This document shows positions 45,620-54,485 of a stretch of DNA of 64,000 nucleotides, piece by piece (positions within the stretch are counted from its first letter, which is position 1; each line of letters opens with the position of its first letter). The stretch is taken from assembly GCA_041912595.1 (NCBI GenBank), contig JAYRMR010000027.1:1-64000 (forward strand), read 5' to 3'. The notes under the pieces are model-generated. The model saw nothing but the letters and a program-made list of their open reading frames with translations. It did not search any database and was not told the DNA's origin. Both the position numbers and the translations under genes were made by a program. This DNA comes from Roseateles_B sp041912595. GTDB lineage: Bacteria; Pseudomonadota; Gammaproteobacteria; Burkholderiales; Burkholderiaceae_C.

Positions 45620-47164
45620 TCAGGCCCGGAAGAAGCCCACCGCGTCGAGCAGGCGGCTCGAGCTGTCGCGCAGGGCTTCGGTCGAGCGGCTGAGCTCGTC
45701 GACCAGCGTGGTGTTCTGCTGGGTGGCACGGTCCAGCTCGTTCATGGCCCCGTTGACCACGCCGACGCCGGCGGCCTGCTCCTGGGCCGAGTGCGAGATC
45801 TCCTCGATCAGCTGGCCCATGTTGTTGACCTCATCCACGACGCTGCGGATGGTGGCGCCCGCGTTGTTGACCAGGGCGGTGCCGTTCTCGACCTTCACGG
45901 ACGATTCCTGGATCAGCACCTTGATCTCCTTGGCCGCCTGAGCGCTGCGCGAGGCCAGGGCACGGACTTCCGAGGCCACGACCGCGAAGCCCTTGCCGTG
46001 ATCCCCGGCGCGGGCCGCTTCCACGGCGGCGTTCAGCGCGAGGATGTTGGTCTGGAAGGCGATGCCGTCGATCACGCCGATGATGTCGCCGATCTTGCGC
46101 GAGCTCGTGCTGATCTCTTCCATCGTCGAGACCACCTGGGCCACGACCTGGCCACCGGCCGAGGCCGACTGGCGGGCCTTGCCGGCGATGCCGGCCGCCT
46201 TGCGGGTCAGCTCGCTGGCGCCGGTGAGGTTGGCGGCGATCTGCTCGACCGAGGCCGCGGTGTTCTGCAGGCTGGCCGCCGAACGCGCGGTGCGGTCCGA
46301 CAGATTGCTGTTGCTGTTGGCGATGGCGCCGGAGTTGTGCGCCACTTCGCCCGCGGCCTGCGACACGCTGTTCACCACGCCGGACAGCGCGTCCTGCATG
46401 TCCTTCATGGCGTGCAGCATCTGGCCCAGCTCGTCCTGGCCGCTGGCCTGGATGCGGTGCGAGAGATCGCCCGAGCTGATGGCCAGCGCGGCGTCCTTGG
46501 CCTGGCGGGCCGGCACGATGATGGAGCGCGAGATGGCCACGCCACCGCCGCCACCGATCAGCACGGCCACGACCACGAGACCCATCGTGATGGCGACGGA
46601 GCGGCTGGCCAGCGAGGAACCGGACTCCGCCAGCTCGCGGGCGCTCTCGAACTTCGACTCGACCAGGCGCTTGAGGCTTTCCTGGTAGGCCTGCTGCGCC
46701 GGGCGCACGTCGGTGATCAGGCTTTCGCGGGCCTCGTCGGGGCTGCCGTCGGCCTGGATCTTGAGGAACTTGCTGACCGAGGCCATGAACTTGCCCTGGC
46801 GCTCCTGCACCTGGCTCACGATGTCCTTTTCCTTGTCGTCATCGACCAGGCCCTGCAGCTCGCCCAGGTGCTTGTCCAGCTCCTGCATGGCGCCGTCGAT
46901 GGCGGCCTTCTGCTTCTTGATCTGGCGGGCTTCGTCCAGCAGCAGCAGGTCGCGCGAGGCGCGGGCGATGACGTTGACGTCGCCTTCCAGCGCGTTGGCG
47001 GTGGCGATCTTGACCAGGCTGGAATTCGCAGTGCGGTCCAGGTCCTTGGCCAGGTGGTTGGCATTGGCGGCGCCGTAGGCACCGATGGCCATCAGCAGCA
47101 GGATCAGCAGGGCATAGCTCACGGCCAGACGCTGACCAATGCGCATGTGGGACAGGAATTGCAT
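45620..47164 (-). CDS. Methyl-accepting chemotaxis protein with four-helix-bundle sensor
   Basis: A 514-residue chemoreceptor. First membrane helix at about 10-30 (LAVSYALLILLLMAIGAYG), periplasmic 4HB_MCP domain about 35-190, second helix about 192-215 (VAITMGLVVVAVLIGGGGGVA), HAMP (about 215-268) and the signalling hairpin AFQTNILALNAAVEAARAGDHGKGFAVVASEVR. It ends VGFFRA, with no CheR/CheB pentapeptide. The start at 47164 (MQFLSHMRIGQRL) is preceded by GAGG at 9 bp; a start at 47146 (MRIGQRL) is the alternative. The 327-bp region upstream holds no gene. Confidence 0.93.
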   Translation of the reverse strand: MQFLSHMRIGQRLAVSYALLILLLMAIGAYGAANANHLAKDLDRTANSSLVKIATANALEGDVNVIARASRDLLLLDEARQIKKQKAAIDGAMQELDKHLGELQGLVDDDKEKDIVSQVQERQGKFMASVSKFLKIQADGSPDEARESLITDVRPAQQAYQESLKRLVESKFESARELAESGSSLASRSVAITMGLVVVAVLIGGGGGVAISRSIIVPARQAKDAALAISSGDLSHRIQASGQDELGQMLHAMKDMQDALSGVVNSVSQAAGEVAHNSGAIANSNSNLSDRTARSAASLQNTAASVEQIAANLTGASELTRKAAGIAGKARQSASAGGQVVAQVVSTMEEISTSSRKIGDIIGVIDGIAFQTNILALNAAVEAARAGDHGKGFAVVASEVRALASRSAQAAKEIKVLIQESSVKVENGTALVNNAGATIRSVVDEVNNMGQLIEEISHSAQEQAAGVGVVNGAMNELDRATQQNTTLVDELSRSTEALRDSSSRLLDAVGFFRA

Positions 47165-47232
47165 CAGGAAACCTCAGGAAACTTCGATCCGGACCCAGCT
47201 CTGCACGTGCGCTCTTTGGCGGCGCGATGCGC

Positions 47233-47254
47233 GGCTCCGAACGCATTCGGAGCC
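47233..47254. repeat. Perfect inverted repeat upstream of the 4HB chemoreceptor
   Basis: GGCTCCGAA-CGCA-TTCGGAGCC has perfect 9-bp arms with a 4-nt loop, 69 bp before the receptor start and within an otherwise featureless 327-bp gap (47165-47491). There is no T-run. It could be an mRNA 5' hairpin or an operator. Confidence 0.45.
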
Positions 47255-47491
47255 TGGCGCGGCCGCCATCTCGGGATTGCCCCGCTGGGGTGAACCGCGC
47301 GGTGTGACAGAAGTCTCGGTCGCCGGGCCCCGGCCCCTCAGGTGGAGGATGGACGGGAAACGGCAGCGCGAAGTGTCTTCGCTGAGCCGCGATTTGGCAC
47401 ACGGCAAGCGGGCGTCCGCGTGAACGAATCCGCGGCAAACCAGTGCAATGCCAGCTTGGCGTAAGGCGCTCCCGGCCGCTGCGCCGGCCTG

Positions 47492-48805
47492 CTAGGGGTT
47501 TGTGCCCGTGTCGTTCGTCAGGGCCTGGACCTGGCGAGCGCTGAGGGCACTGCCCGGCTGCCCCCAGCTGGTGCGCACATGGCTCAGCAGCGCGGCGAGC
47601 TGCTCGGCATTGAAGGTCCCGGCGAAGGGCGGCATGCCGAAGGGGCGGGGGTGCTGCGGGGTGGCCGGCGCGAAGCCGCCCTGCTGCACGATGCGCACGA
47701 GGTTGATCGCCGAGGGCTGCATCACCACGCGGCTGCCCTTGAGCGCCGGGTACACGCCCGGTCGCCCTTCGCCCCCGGCGCCGTGGCAGGCCTGGCAGTG
47801 CGTCTCGTACAGCCGGGCGCCGAGGACTGCCTGCCCGGGCGCGGTGTCCGGGCTCCGTGCGACCGACAGGGGCGGTGCCTCGGCGGGCGTGGCGTCGGTC
47901 GGCAGCGCGCGGAGGTAGCGGGCCATGGCCTCGGCGTCGGCCTCGCTCAGGTGCTGCGTGCTGCCGACGATCACCTCCGCCATCGGCCCCTGGGCCACGC
48001 CCCGGTCCGACACGCCCTGGCGAAGCCAGGCCGCGGCCTCGGCCGTCGTCCAGTCCTGCAGGCCGGCGTCACTCGGCCGGTGCAGCGAGGGGGCCTCCCA
48101 GCCCAGCCCGCGCAGGAAGCTGCCATCGAAGCGGTCGCGGGCCTGCGGGCCGCCCAGTGCGTTGCGGCTGCTGTGGCAGGCATTGCAGTGCGCCAGACCC
48201 TGGGTCAGGTAGGCGCCGCGGTTCCAGGCGGCGTCCTGCCGGGGATCCGGCTCGAAACTGGCCGGGCGGAAGAAGAGCGCGCGCCAGGCCGCCAGGGCCC
48301 AGGGGCTGCCATAGGGCCAGGGCAGCGTCTGCGGGCGCGGCGGCTGGTGGACGGCCGGCTGTGATTGCAGATGGCTGAAGAGCGCATCGCTGTCCGCCCG
48401 GCTGAGCAGCGTGTAGCTGGTGTAGGGGAAGGCCGGGCTCAGCAGGCGGCCATCGCGGCTGCGGCCTTCGTGCAGCGCACGCCAGAAGTCGTCCGCCGTC
48501 CAGCGGCCCAGGCCGGTCTCGGCATCGGGCGTCAGGTTGCCGCTGTAGACCGCGCCGAACGGGGTCGGGATGGCGCGCCCGCCGGCGAGCGCTACCCCGC
48601 CGGGTGCGGTGTGGCAGCCGGCGCAGTTGCCCACGCGGGCCAGGTAGGCGCCGCGCGCTTGCAGCTCCGCCACCGGGCGCGCCGGCGCTGCGGGCGGCAG
48701 CGGCCCGGGGCGGTTGGCCCAGACGACCCAGCCGGCAAGACCTGACCCCACCAGCGCGAGGCCCCACGCCAGTCGGGCGAGCCGCCGCATCGTGCGGCCG
48801 GTCAT
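47492..48805 (-). CDS. Membrane-anchored triheme cytochrome c
   Basis: A 437-residue cytochrome with three c-type haem sites, CAGCH, CNACH and CQACH. An N-terminal helix (LARLAWGLALVGSGLAGWVVWA) anchors it. The order of three cytochrome domains resembles the cytochrome subunit of alcohol, gluconate or sorbitol dehydrogenases, which passes electrons to ubiquinone or an oxidase. No dehydrogenase subunit is adjacent. Its ATG overlaps the stop of the upstream cytochrome c4-like gene (ATGA), so the two cytochromes are made together. Axial methionines appear plausible, for example FGMPPFAGTF after the third site. Confidence 0.92.
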   Translation of the reverse strand: MTGRTMRRLARLAWGLALVGSGLAGWVVWANRPGPLPPAAPARPVAELQARGAYLARVGNCAGCHTAPGGVALAGGRAIPTPFGAVYSGNLTPDAETGLGRWTADDFWRALHEGRSRDGRLLSPAFPYTSYTLLSRADSDALFSHLQSQPAVHQPPRPQTLPWPYGSPWALAAWRALFFRPASFEPDPRQDAAWNRGAYLTQGLAHCNACHSSRNALGGPQARDRFDGSFLRGLGWEAPSLHRPSDAGLQDWTTAEAAAWLRQGVSDRGVAQGPMAEVIVGSTQHLSEADAEAMARYLRALPTDATPAEAPPLSVARSPDTAPGQAVLGARLYETHCQACHGAGGEGRPGVYPALKGSRVVMQPSAINLVRIVQQGGFAPATPQHPRPFGMPPFAGTFNAEQLAALLSHVRTSWGQPGSALSARQVQALTNDTGTNP

Positions 48806-49530
48806 GGCAGCACCCCGCAGCGCAGCGGCAGGCGTTCGGTCGAGGCGGGCTCTGGCCGGGCGCCCGCGGGCACGGGCTGCGAGGCCAGCCAGTCGGCCAT
48901 CACGCGGATGTCCTGCGGGTCCAGCTTGCGGGCGATGTCAGCCATGCAGTCCGGCGCAACGGAGCGGCGCTCGCCCTGGCGCCAGGCGGCCAGCTGGGCG
49001 AGGAGGTAGTCGCGCGGCAGGCCGAGAAGGCCGGGTACGCCGGGCTGGCGGCCCAGCAGCGTCGCGCCGTGGCATTGCTGGCAGGCCGGCAGGCCGCGGG
49101 CGGGATCGCCCTGGCGCACGAGCGCCTGCGCGCGGGCGAGCTCCGCAGGCGGCAGGGCCACCCGCTGCGGCGGCGGATGCGGCAGGTCGAGGCTCGCGAA
49201 GTGCCGGGCGATGTCCTGGAGGTAGTCGTCGCTGAGCGGCGCCAGCAGCGTGTTCATCGGCCCGTACTGCCGCCGGCCATCGCGGAAGCTCAGCAGCTGC
49301 TGGTAGAGATAGCCCGCCGGCTTGCCGGCCAGGCGCGGGTAGTAGCCATCGCGCGCGGCGCGGCCCTGCGCGCCGTGGCAGCCGGTGCAGGCGAGCACGC
49401 GCTGGGCCAGGGTGTCCTCGAAGGGCGGGGGCGCCACGTCGGCGGCCCGGCTGCCGAGGGCGAGGGCGCCCAGCGCGATGCCGCTCAGCAGGGAACGCCA
49501 GCCGGAGACACGCAGCGGGGGCCTGCGCAT
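48802..49530 (-). CDS. Diheme cytochrome c4-like protein
   Basis: A 242-residue exported cytochrome with two haem sites, CTGCH and CQQCH, and a signal peptide ending GSRAAD. The two domains have the c4 pattern (YYPRLAGKPAGYLYQQLLSFRDGRRQYGPM with a Met ligand, and GVPGLLGLPRDYLLAQLAAWRQGERR). In the second domain the usual Met segment reads CMADIARKLDPQDI, giving Met as a possible ligand beside an extra Cys. It is expected to carry electrons in the periplasm. It abuts yggS upstream with no gap and overlaps the triheme cytochrome downstream by 4 bp. Confidence 0.9.
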   Translation of the reverse strand: MRRPPLRVSGWRSLLSGIALGALALGSRAADVAPPPFEDTLAQRVLACTGCHGAQGRAARDGYYPRLAGKPAGYLYQQLLSFRDGRRQYGPMNTLLAPLSDDYLQDIARHFASLDLPHPPPQRVALPPAELARAQALVRQGDPARGLPACQQCHGATLLGRQPGVPGLLGLPRDYLLAQLAAWRQGERRSVAPDCMADIARKLDPQDIRVMADWLASQPVPAGARPEPASTERLPLRCGVLP

Positions 49531-50229
49531 TCAGGCCTTGGCCGGCCGCGAGCCGAAGATGGCCGAGCCGACGCGCACCAGGGTCGCACCCTCCAGCACG
49601 GCGGCTTCGAGATCGGCGCTCATGCCCATGCTGAGGGTGTCGAGGGCCAGGCCTTGCTCGCGCAGCGCCTGCAGCAGCTGGGCGAGTTGCCGGTGGGGCA
49701 GGCGCTGGGCGTCCAGGTCCTGCGCGGGTTCCGGGATGGCCATCAACCCGCGCAGGCGCAGGCGGGGCAGGGCCGCGATCTGCGCGGCGAGCGCCGGCAC
49801 ATCCGCCGGCGCCACGCCGCTCTTGCTGGCCTCGCCGCTGATGTTGACCTGCAGGCAGACCTGCAGGGGCGCGAGCCCCTCGGGACGCTGCTCGGACAGG
49901 CGCTGGGCGATCTTCAGCCGGTCCACCGTGTGCACCCAGTCGAAGGCCTCGGCCACCACGCGGGTCTTGTTGCTCTGCAGCGGCCCGATCAGGTGCCATT
50001 CGATGCCGGCGCGCAGGTCGGCCAGCGCGGCGATCTTGTCGAGGGCTTCCTGGACGTAGTTCTCGCCGAAGGCGCGCTCGCCGGCCGCATGGGCCTCGCG
50101 CACGGCCGCCGCCTCGAAGGTCTTGCTGACCACCAGCAGCCGGGCCGCCGACGGATCACGGCCGGCCTTCGTGCAAGCGTTAACAAGCCGCCGGTGCACT
50201 TCTTGAATGTTCTCTTTGATCGTCGCCAT
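49531..50229 (-). CDS. yggS: YggS/PLPBP family pyridoxal phosphate homeostasis protein
   Basis: A 232-residue PLP-binding protein with alanine-racemase-like barrel and no known catalytic activity; it keeps free PLP and amino-acid balance in check (known for E. coli YggS). The PLP lysine is Lys36 in LLVVSKTFEA, and the phosphate-binding C-terminal part reads LSMGMSADLEAAVLEGATLVRVGSAIFG. It is divergent from pilT with only 26 bp between the start codons, a neighbourhood conserved in many proteobacteria. Two cytochrome genes follow in the same operon. Confidence 0.95.
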   Translation of the reverse strand: MATIKENIQEVHRRLVNACTKAGRDPSAARLLVVSKTFEAAAVREAHAAGERAFGENYVQEALDKIAALADLRAGIEWHLIGPLQSNKTRVVAEAFDWVHTVDRLKIAQRLSEQRPEGLAPLQVCLQVNISGEASKSGVAPADVPALAAQIAALPRLRLRGLMAIPEPAQDLDAQRLPHRQLAQLLQALREQGLALDTLSMGMSADLEAAVLEGATLVRVGSAIFGSRPAKA

Positions 50230-50255
50230 AATGGCCTACGCTATTCGCCCACACC

Positions 50256-51299
50256 ATGGACATCACACAACTGCTGGCATTCTCGGTCAAGAACAAGGCC
50301 TCTGACCTTCACCTCTCCGCCGGGCTGCCGCCCATGATCCGGGTGCACGGCGATGTGCGTCGGATCAACGTCGAGGCGCTGGAGCACCGCCAGGTGCACG
50401 ACATGGTGTACGACATCATGAACGACGCCCAGCGCAAGAACTACGAAGAGACGCTGGAGTGCGACTTCTCCTTCGAGATCCAGGGCCTGGCCCGCTTCCG
50501 GGTCAACGCGTTCAACCAGAACCGCGGCGCCGGCGCCGTGTTCCGGACCATTCCGTCCAAGATCCTGACGCTCGAGCAGCTCAATGCGCCCAAGGTCTTC
50601 GCCGACCTGGCCCTGAAGCCGCGCGGTCTGGTGCTGGTGACCGGCCCGACGGGCTCGGGCAAGTCGACCACGCTGGCCGGCATGGTCAACCACCTCAACG
50701 AGAACGAGTACGGCCACATCCTCACCATCGAGGACCCGATCGAATTCGTGCACGAGTCCAAGAAGTGCCTGGTCAACCAGCGGGAGGTCGGCCCGCACAC
50801 CATGAGCTTCTCCAACGCCCTGCGCTCGGCGCTGCGGGAGGATCCGGATGCGGTGCTGGTGGGCGAAATGCGGGACCTGGAAACCATCCGCCTGGCGCTG
50901 ACCGCGGCCGAGACGGGCCACCTGGTCTTCGGCACGCTGCACACGAGCTCGGCCGCCAAGACCATCGACCGTATCGTCGACGTCTTCCCCGCGGCCGAAA
51001 AGGAGATGGTGCGGGCCATGGTCTCGGAGTCGCTCGTCGCGGTGATCTCCCAGACGCTGTGCAAGCTCAAGGACGGCAGCGGCCGTGTCGCGGCGCACGA
51101 GATCATGCTGGGCACCTCCGCCGTGCGCAACCTGATCCGCGAGAACAAGGTCGCGCAGATGTACTCCGCCATCCAGACTGGCAATTCCCAGGGCATGCAG
51201 ACGCTGGACCAGAACCTCACGGAGCTGGTGCGCCGCAATGTCATCTCGCCGGCCGAGGCCCGTGCCAAGGCCAAGTTCCCCGAGAACTTCCCCGGCTGA
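50256..51299 (+). CDS. pilT: Type IV pilus retraction ATPase PilT
   Basis: A 347-residue hexameric ATPase that retracts type IV pili, giving twitching motility. It shows an N-terminal PAS-like domain (ASDLHLSAGLPPMIRVHGDVRRI), Walker A GPTGSGKSTT, Asp box, Walker B VLVGEMRDLETIRLALTAAETGH with the His box (FGTLHTSSA), and the C-terminal retraction signature AIQTGNSQGMQTLDQNL. The start MDITQLLAFSVKNKASDLHL matches the family. The promoter must lie in the 26-bp gap or inside yggS. pilU follows. Confidence 0.97.
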   Translation: MDITQLLAFSVKNKASDLHLSAGLPPMIRVHGDVRRINVEALEHRQVHDMVYDIMNDAQRKNYEETLECDFSFEIQGLARFRVNAFNQNRGAGAVFRTIPSKILTLEQLNAPKVFADLALKPRGLVLVTGPTGSGKSTTLAGMVNHLNENEYGHILTIEDPIEFVHESKKCLVNQREVGPHTMSFSNALRSALREDPDAVLVGEMRDLETIRLALTAAETGHLVFGTLHTSSAAKTIDRIVDVFPAAEKEMVRAMVSESLVAVISQTLCKLKDGSGRVAAHEIMLGTSAVRNLIRENKVAQMYSAIQTGNSQGMQTLDQNLTELVRRNVISPAEARAKAKFPENFPG

Positions 51300-51423
51300 C
51301 CGGGCACTCCCGCGCGGGGTGGCGTGTCGTCGACACGAGACATTCCGTCACCCCTGCGGCGCGCTTCCTGTTGCATGATGCGCGCCGCTTTGGCCCCCGG
51401 TGGGCATGGAAGGACTTCCCAGC

Positions 51424-52560
51424 ATGGAACGCGATCAGGCCTCGAAATTCATCAATGATCTGCTGCGGCTGATGGTCTCCCGCAAGGGCTCGGATCTGTT
51501 CCTGACGGCCGAGTTCCCGCCCGCCATCAAGGTGGACGGCAAGGTGACCAAGGTGTCGCCCCAGCCCCTGACCGGGCAGCACACCCTGCAGCTGGCGCGT
51601 TCGATCATGAACGACAAGCAGGCGGCCGACTTCGAGAAGCACAAGGAGTGCAACTTCGCGATCTCGCCGCAGGGCATCGGCCGCTTCCGTGTGAACGCCT
51701 ACCTGCAGCAGGGCCAGGTGGCGCTCGTGCTGCGGACGATTCCCCAGAACCTGCCGAGCATCGAGTCCCTGGACTTGCCGCCCATCCTCAAGGACGTGGT
51801 GCTGACCAAGCGCGGCCTCGTGATCGTGGTGGGGGCCACGGGCTCGGGCAAGAGCACCTCGCTCGCGGCCATGATCGACCACCGCAACGAGACCACCCAC
51901 GGCCACATCATCACCATCGAGGACCCGGTGGAGTTCGTGCATCCGCACAAGAACTGCATCGTCAGCCAGCGCGAACTGGGCCTGGACACCGACAGCTGGG
52001 AGATGGCGCTGAAGAACACGCTGCGCCAGGCGCCGGACGTCATCCTGATGGGCGAAATCCGGGACCGCGAGACCATGGAGCACGCCGTGGCCTTCGCCGA
52101 GACCGGTCACCTGTGCATGGCCACGCTGCACGCCAACAGCGCCAACCAGGCGCTGGACCGCATCATCAACTTCTTCCCCGAGGAGCGTCGCGCCCAGCTG
52201 CTGATGGACCTCTCGCTGAACCTGCGCTCCATCGTCTCGCAGCGCCTGCTGCCGCGCCGCGAGGGCAAGGGCCGGATCGCCGCCGTGGAGATCCTCCTGA
52301 ACACGCCGCTGATCTCCGACATGATCTTCAAGGGCGAGGTGGGCGAGATCAAGGAAGTCATGAAGCGCTCGCGCGAGCAGGGCATGCAGACCTTCGACCA
52401 GGCGCTGTTCGACCTCTTCGAGTTCGGCCGCATCAATTACGAGGACGCCCTGCGCAACGCCGACTCCGTCAACGACCTGCGCCTGCAGATCAAGCTCAAC
52501 AGCGAGCGGGCCCGCAGCGGCGAGCTGAGCCAGGGCACCGAGCACCTCACCATCCTCTGA
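51424..52560 (+). CDS. pilU: Type IV pilus accessory retraction ATPase PilU
   Basis: A 378-residue paralogue of PilT that supports retraction together with it. It has SRKGSDLFLTAEFPPAIKVDG, Walker A GATGSGKSTS, Walker B VILMGEIRDRETMEHAVAFAETGH, the His box MATLHANSA and a long PilU-type C-terminal extension. The start at 51424 (MERDQASKFINDLL) follows AAGGA by 10 bp; the upstream GTG (51400) and ATG (51406) are in the same frame but less like the family. It begins 124 bp after pilT. Confidence 0.96.
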   Translation: MERDQASKFINDLLRLMVSRKGSDLFLTAEFPPAIKVDGKVTKVSPQPLTGQHTLQLARSIMNDKQAADFEKHKECNFAISPQGIGRFRVNAYLQQGQVALVLRTIPQNLPSIESLDLPPILKDVVLTKRGLVIVVGATGSGKSTSLAAMIDHRNETTHGHIITIEDPVEFVHPHKNCIVSQRELGLDTDSWEMALKNTLRQAPDVILMGEIRDRETMEHAVAFAETGHLCMATLHANSANQALDRIINFFPEERRAQLLMDLSLNLRSIVSQRLLPRREGKGRIAAVEILLNTPLISDMIFKGEVGEIKEVMKRSREQGMQTFDQALFDLFEFGRINYEDALRNADSVNDLRLQIKLNSERARSGELSQGTEHLTIL

Positions 52561-52597
52561 CCCGATCCCCCAGCCCGGACCCGACCCCGCACACGCC

Positions 52598-53506
52598 ATG
52601 GCAGACAGCATCAACACGACGCGCACCTACGAATCGACGCCCTCCCGCCGCGTGGCCTTCATCGGCCTGGGGGTGATGGGCCTGCCCATGGCCGGGCACC
52701 TGGCCCGGGCAGGACACACGGTGACGGTCTACAACCGCAGCGCCGCCAAGGCCGCCGCCTGGGTGGCGGAATTCGCCGGCGCCTCGGCCCCGACGCCCGC
52801 CGAGGCGGCGCGCGAGGCCGACGTGGTCTTCACCTGCGTGGGCAACGACGACGACCTGCGCTCCGTGCTGCTGGGCGAGACCGGTGCGTTTGCCGGCATG
52901 AAGCCGGGCGCGATCCTGGTCGATCACACCACGGCCTCCGCCGAGGTGGCGCGCGAGATGCATGCTGCGGCCCAGGCGCGCGGCCTCCATTTCGTGGATG
53001 CGCCGGTGTCGGGCGGGCAGGCGGGCGCCGTCAACGGCCAGCTCACCGTCATGTGCGGTGGCGATGCCGCGCCCTTCGAGGCCATGAAGCCGGTCGCCCT
53101 GGCCTTCTCCCGAGCGGTGACGCTCGTCGGCGAGCCCGGGGCGGGTCAGCTGGCCAAGATGGTCAACCAGATCTGCATCGCGGGCCTCGTGCAGGGGCTG
53201 GCCGAGGCCGTGGCCTTCGGCGACCGTGCGGGCCTGGACATGAAGCAGGTCCTGGACGTCATCGGCAAGGGCGCGGCGCAGAGCTGGCAGATGGACAACC
53301 GTGGCAAGACCATGGTCGACGACCAATTCAACTTCGGCTTCGCCGTGGACTGGATGCGCAAGGACCTCGGGCTGGTGCTCGACGAAGCCCGGCGCAACGG
53401 TGCCAAGCTGCCGGTGACCGCCCTGGTCGACCAGTTCTATGCCGACGTGCAGGGCCTGGGCGGTGGTCGCTGGGACACCTCCAGCCTGATCAAGCGCCTG
53501 CGCTGA
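52598..53506 (+). CDS. 3-hydroxyisobutyrate dehydrogenase family NAD(P)-dependent reductase
   Basis: A 302-residue beta-hydroxyacid dehydrogenase. The Rossmann motif is RRVAFIGLGVMGLPMAGHLARAG, the substrate-binding loop DAPVSGGQAGAVNGQLTVMCGG, and the catalytic lysine is in GAGQLAKMVNQI. The C-terminal helices (WQMDNRGKTMVDDQFNFGFAVDWMRKDLGL) fit the family. Substrate could be 3-hydroxyisobutyrate (valine breakdown), tartronate semialdehyde or a similar acid; these cannot be separated by eye. It follows pilU by 37 bp. The next 234 bp (53507-53740) contain nothing I can support. Confidence 0.9.
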   Translation: MADSINTTRTYESTPSRRVAFIGLGVMGLPMAGHLARAGHTVTVYNRSAAKAAAWVAEFAGASAPTPAEAAREADVVFTCVGNDDDLRSVLLGETGAFAGMKPGAILVDHTTASAEVAREMHAAAQARGLHFVDAPVSGGQAGAVNGQLTVMCGGDAAPFEAMKPVALAFSRAVTLVGEPGAGQLAKMVNQICIAGLVQGLAEAVAFGDRAGLDMKQVLDVIGKGAAQSWQMDNRGKTMVDDQFNFGFAVDWMRKDLGLVLDEARRNGAKLPVTALVDQFYADVQGLGGGRWDTSSLIKRLR

Positions 53507-53740
53507 GCAGGCCGGCCTCCGCCGTCCTGAGAGCGAGAGGCCGGGCAAGCCTCGTCGTGCACACGGGCGAGGCGAAGGCATCCGCCGAAGCGCGAGCGGC
53601 ACGACCGCAAGGGATCGTGCCAGGTGCGGGGCTCATCTGGGCCGAGCGCAGGCCCACCGCGTCATGCGTGCCGGTCAATTCAGCAGGCATGACCGCCCCC
53701 TCGGGGGCCGGCCAAGTACCTCTCGGCCGAGGGGCTCACA

Positions 53741-54391
53741 TCAGCGCGATTCGCTCGGCTTCGGCGGCTTCGGTGCCGTGCGGGCGAGTTCCTCTTCGGA
53801 AATGATCTCGAACAGTCGAACGACCTTCTTCACGCCGGACACCCCGCGGGCGATCTCGGTCGCCCGGTTGGCCTCGCGCTCGGTCACGCGGCCCAGCATG
53901 AAGACCTCCCCGCGCTCCACGACGACGTAGAAGGCGTTGGAGATCAGGTCGCGGGCATCCACGAGGCTGGCCTTGATCTTGCCCGCCACGAGCACGTCGT
54001 TGGAGCGCGAGCTCAGAGAGCTGATGAAGCCGACCTGGACCTCGTTCACCACGCGGCCCACGTTCTCGACTTCGGCCACGATGCGCTCGGCTTCCGCCTT
54101 GTCTTCCTCGTTGCGCGTCTCGCCCGTGAGCAGCACCTGGCGGTTGTAGCTGTTGACGCTGATGTGGACGCGATCGCCCAGCTTGTCCGCCAGACGCTTG
54201 CCGGCCTTCAGCTCGATGCCCTGGTCTTCGACCTGCGTGCCGGACGTGCGGCGGTCCGTGGCCACCATGGCCGTGCCGACCATGCCGCCCACCATCAGGG
54301 GCGCGCAGGCGCTGAGCAGGCCGCCGCCGAGTGCGGCGAGCAAGGGGATCAGGGCGAGTTGGCGCAGGCGGCGCGTGCGATTCACTTGCAT
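53741..54391 (-). CDS. dolP: BON-domain outer membrane lipoprotein (DolP/YraP-like)
   Basis: A 216-residue lipoprotein. The signal ends in the lipobox LLSAC, so it is lipidated on Cys. Two BON domains follow (about 65-130: VHISVNSYNRQVLLTGETRNEEDKAEAERI, and 135-205: NDVLVAGKIKASLVDARDLISNAFYVVVERGEVFMLGRVT). DolP in E. coli keeps the outer membrane intact and acts with Bam and amidase activation (family knowledge). The start at 54391 gives a clean lipoprotein signal; 54403 is the alternative. With diaA, yraN and rsmI it forms the conserved yra cluster. Confidence 0.92.
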   Translation of the reverse strand: MQVNRTRRLRQLALIPLLAALGGGLLSACAPLMVGGMVGTAMVATDRRTSGTQVEDQGIELKAGKRLADKLGDRVHISVNSYNRQVLLTGETRNEEDKAEAERIVAEVENVGRVVNEVQVGFISSLSSRSNDVLVAGKIKASLVDARDLISNAFYVVVERGEVFMLGRVTEREANRATEIARGVSGVKKVVRLFEIISEEELARTAPKPPKPSESR

Positions 54392-54485
54392 GGGTTCAGG
54401 CATCCAGTCGATGAAGGGCGAGGGCTGGCGAGGACGCCAGCGGCGTTGGCGAAGCGGCAAGCGCGGTGCCTGTGGCAGCGCGCAT

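Noticed and set aside
47165..47491. Possible small gene in the 327-bp gap upstream of the 4HB chemoreceptor
   Set aside because: Only shadow-like frames without start signals; apart from the inverted repeat at 47233-47254 nothing is supported.
53507..53740. Possible gene between the hydroxyisobutyrate dehydrogenase-type gene and dolP
   Set aside because: Open frames here are short, Arg/Pro-rich and lack a ribosome binding site or similarity I can recognise.
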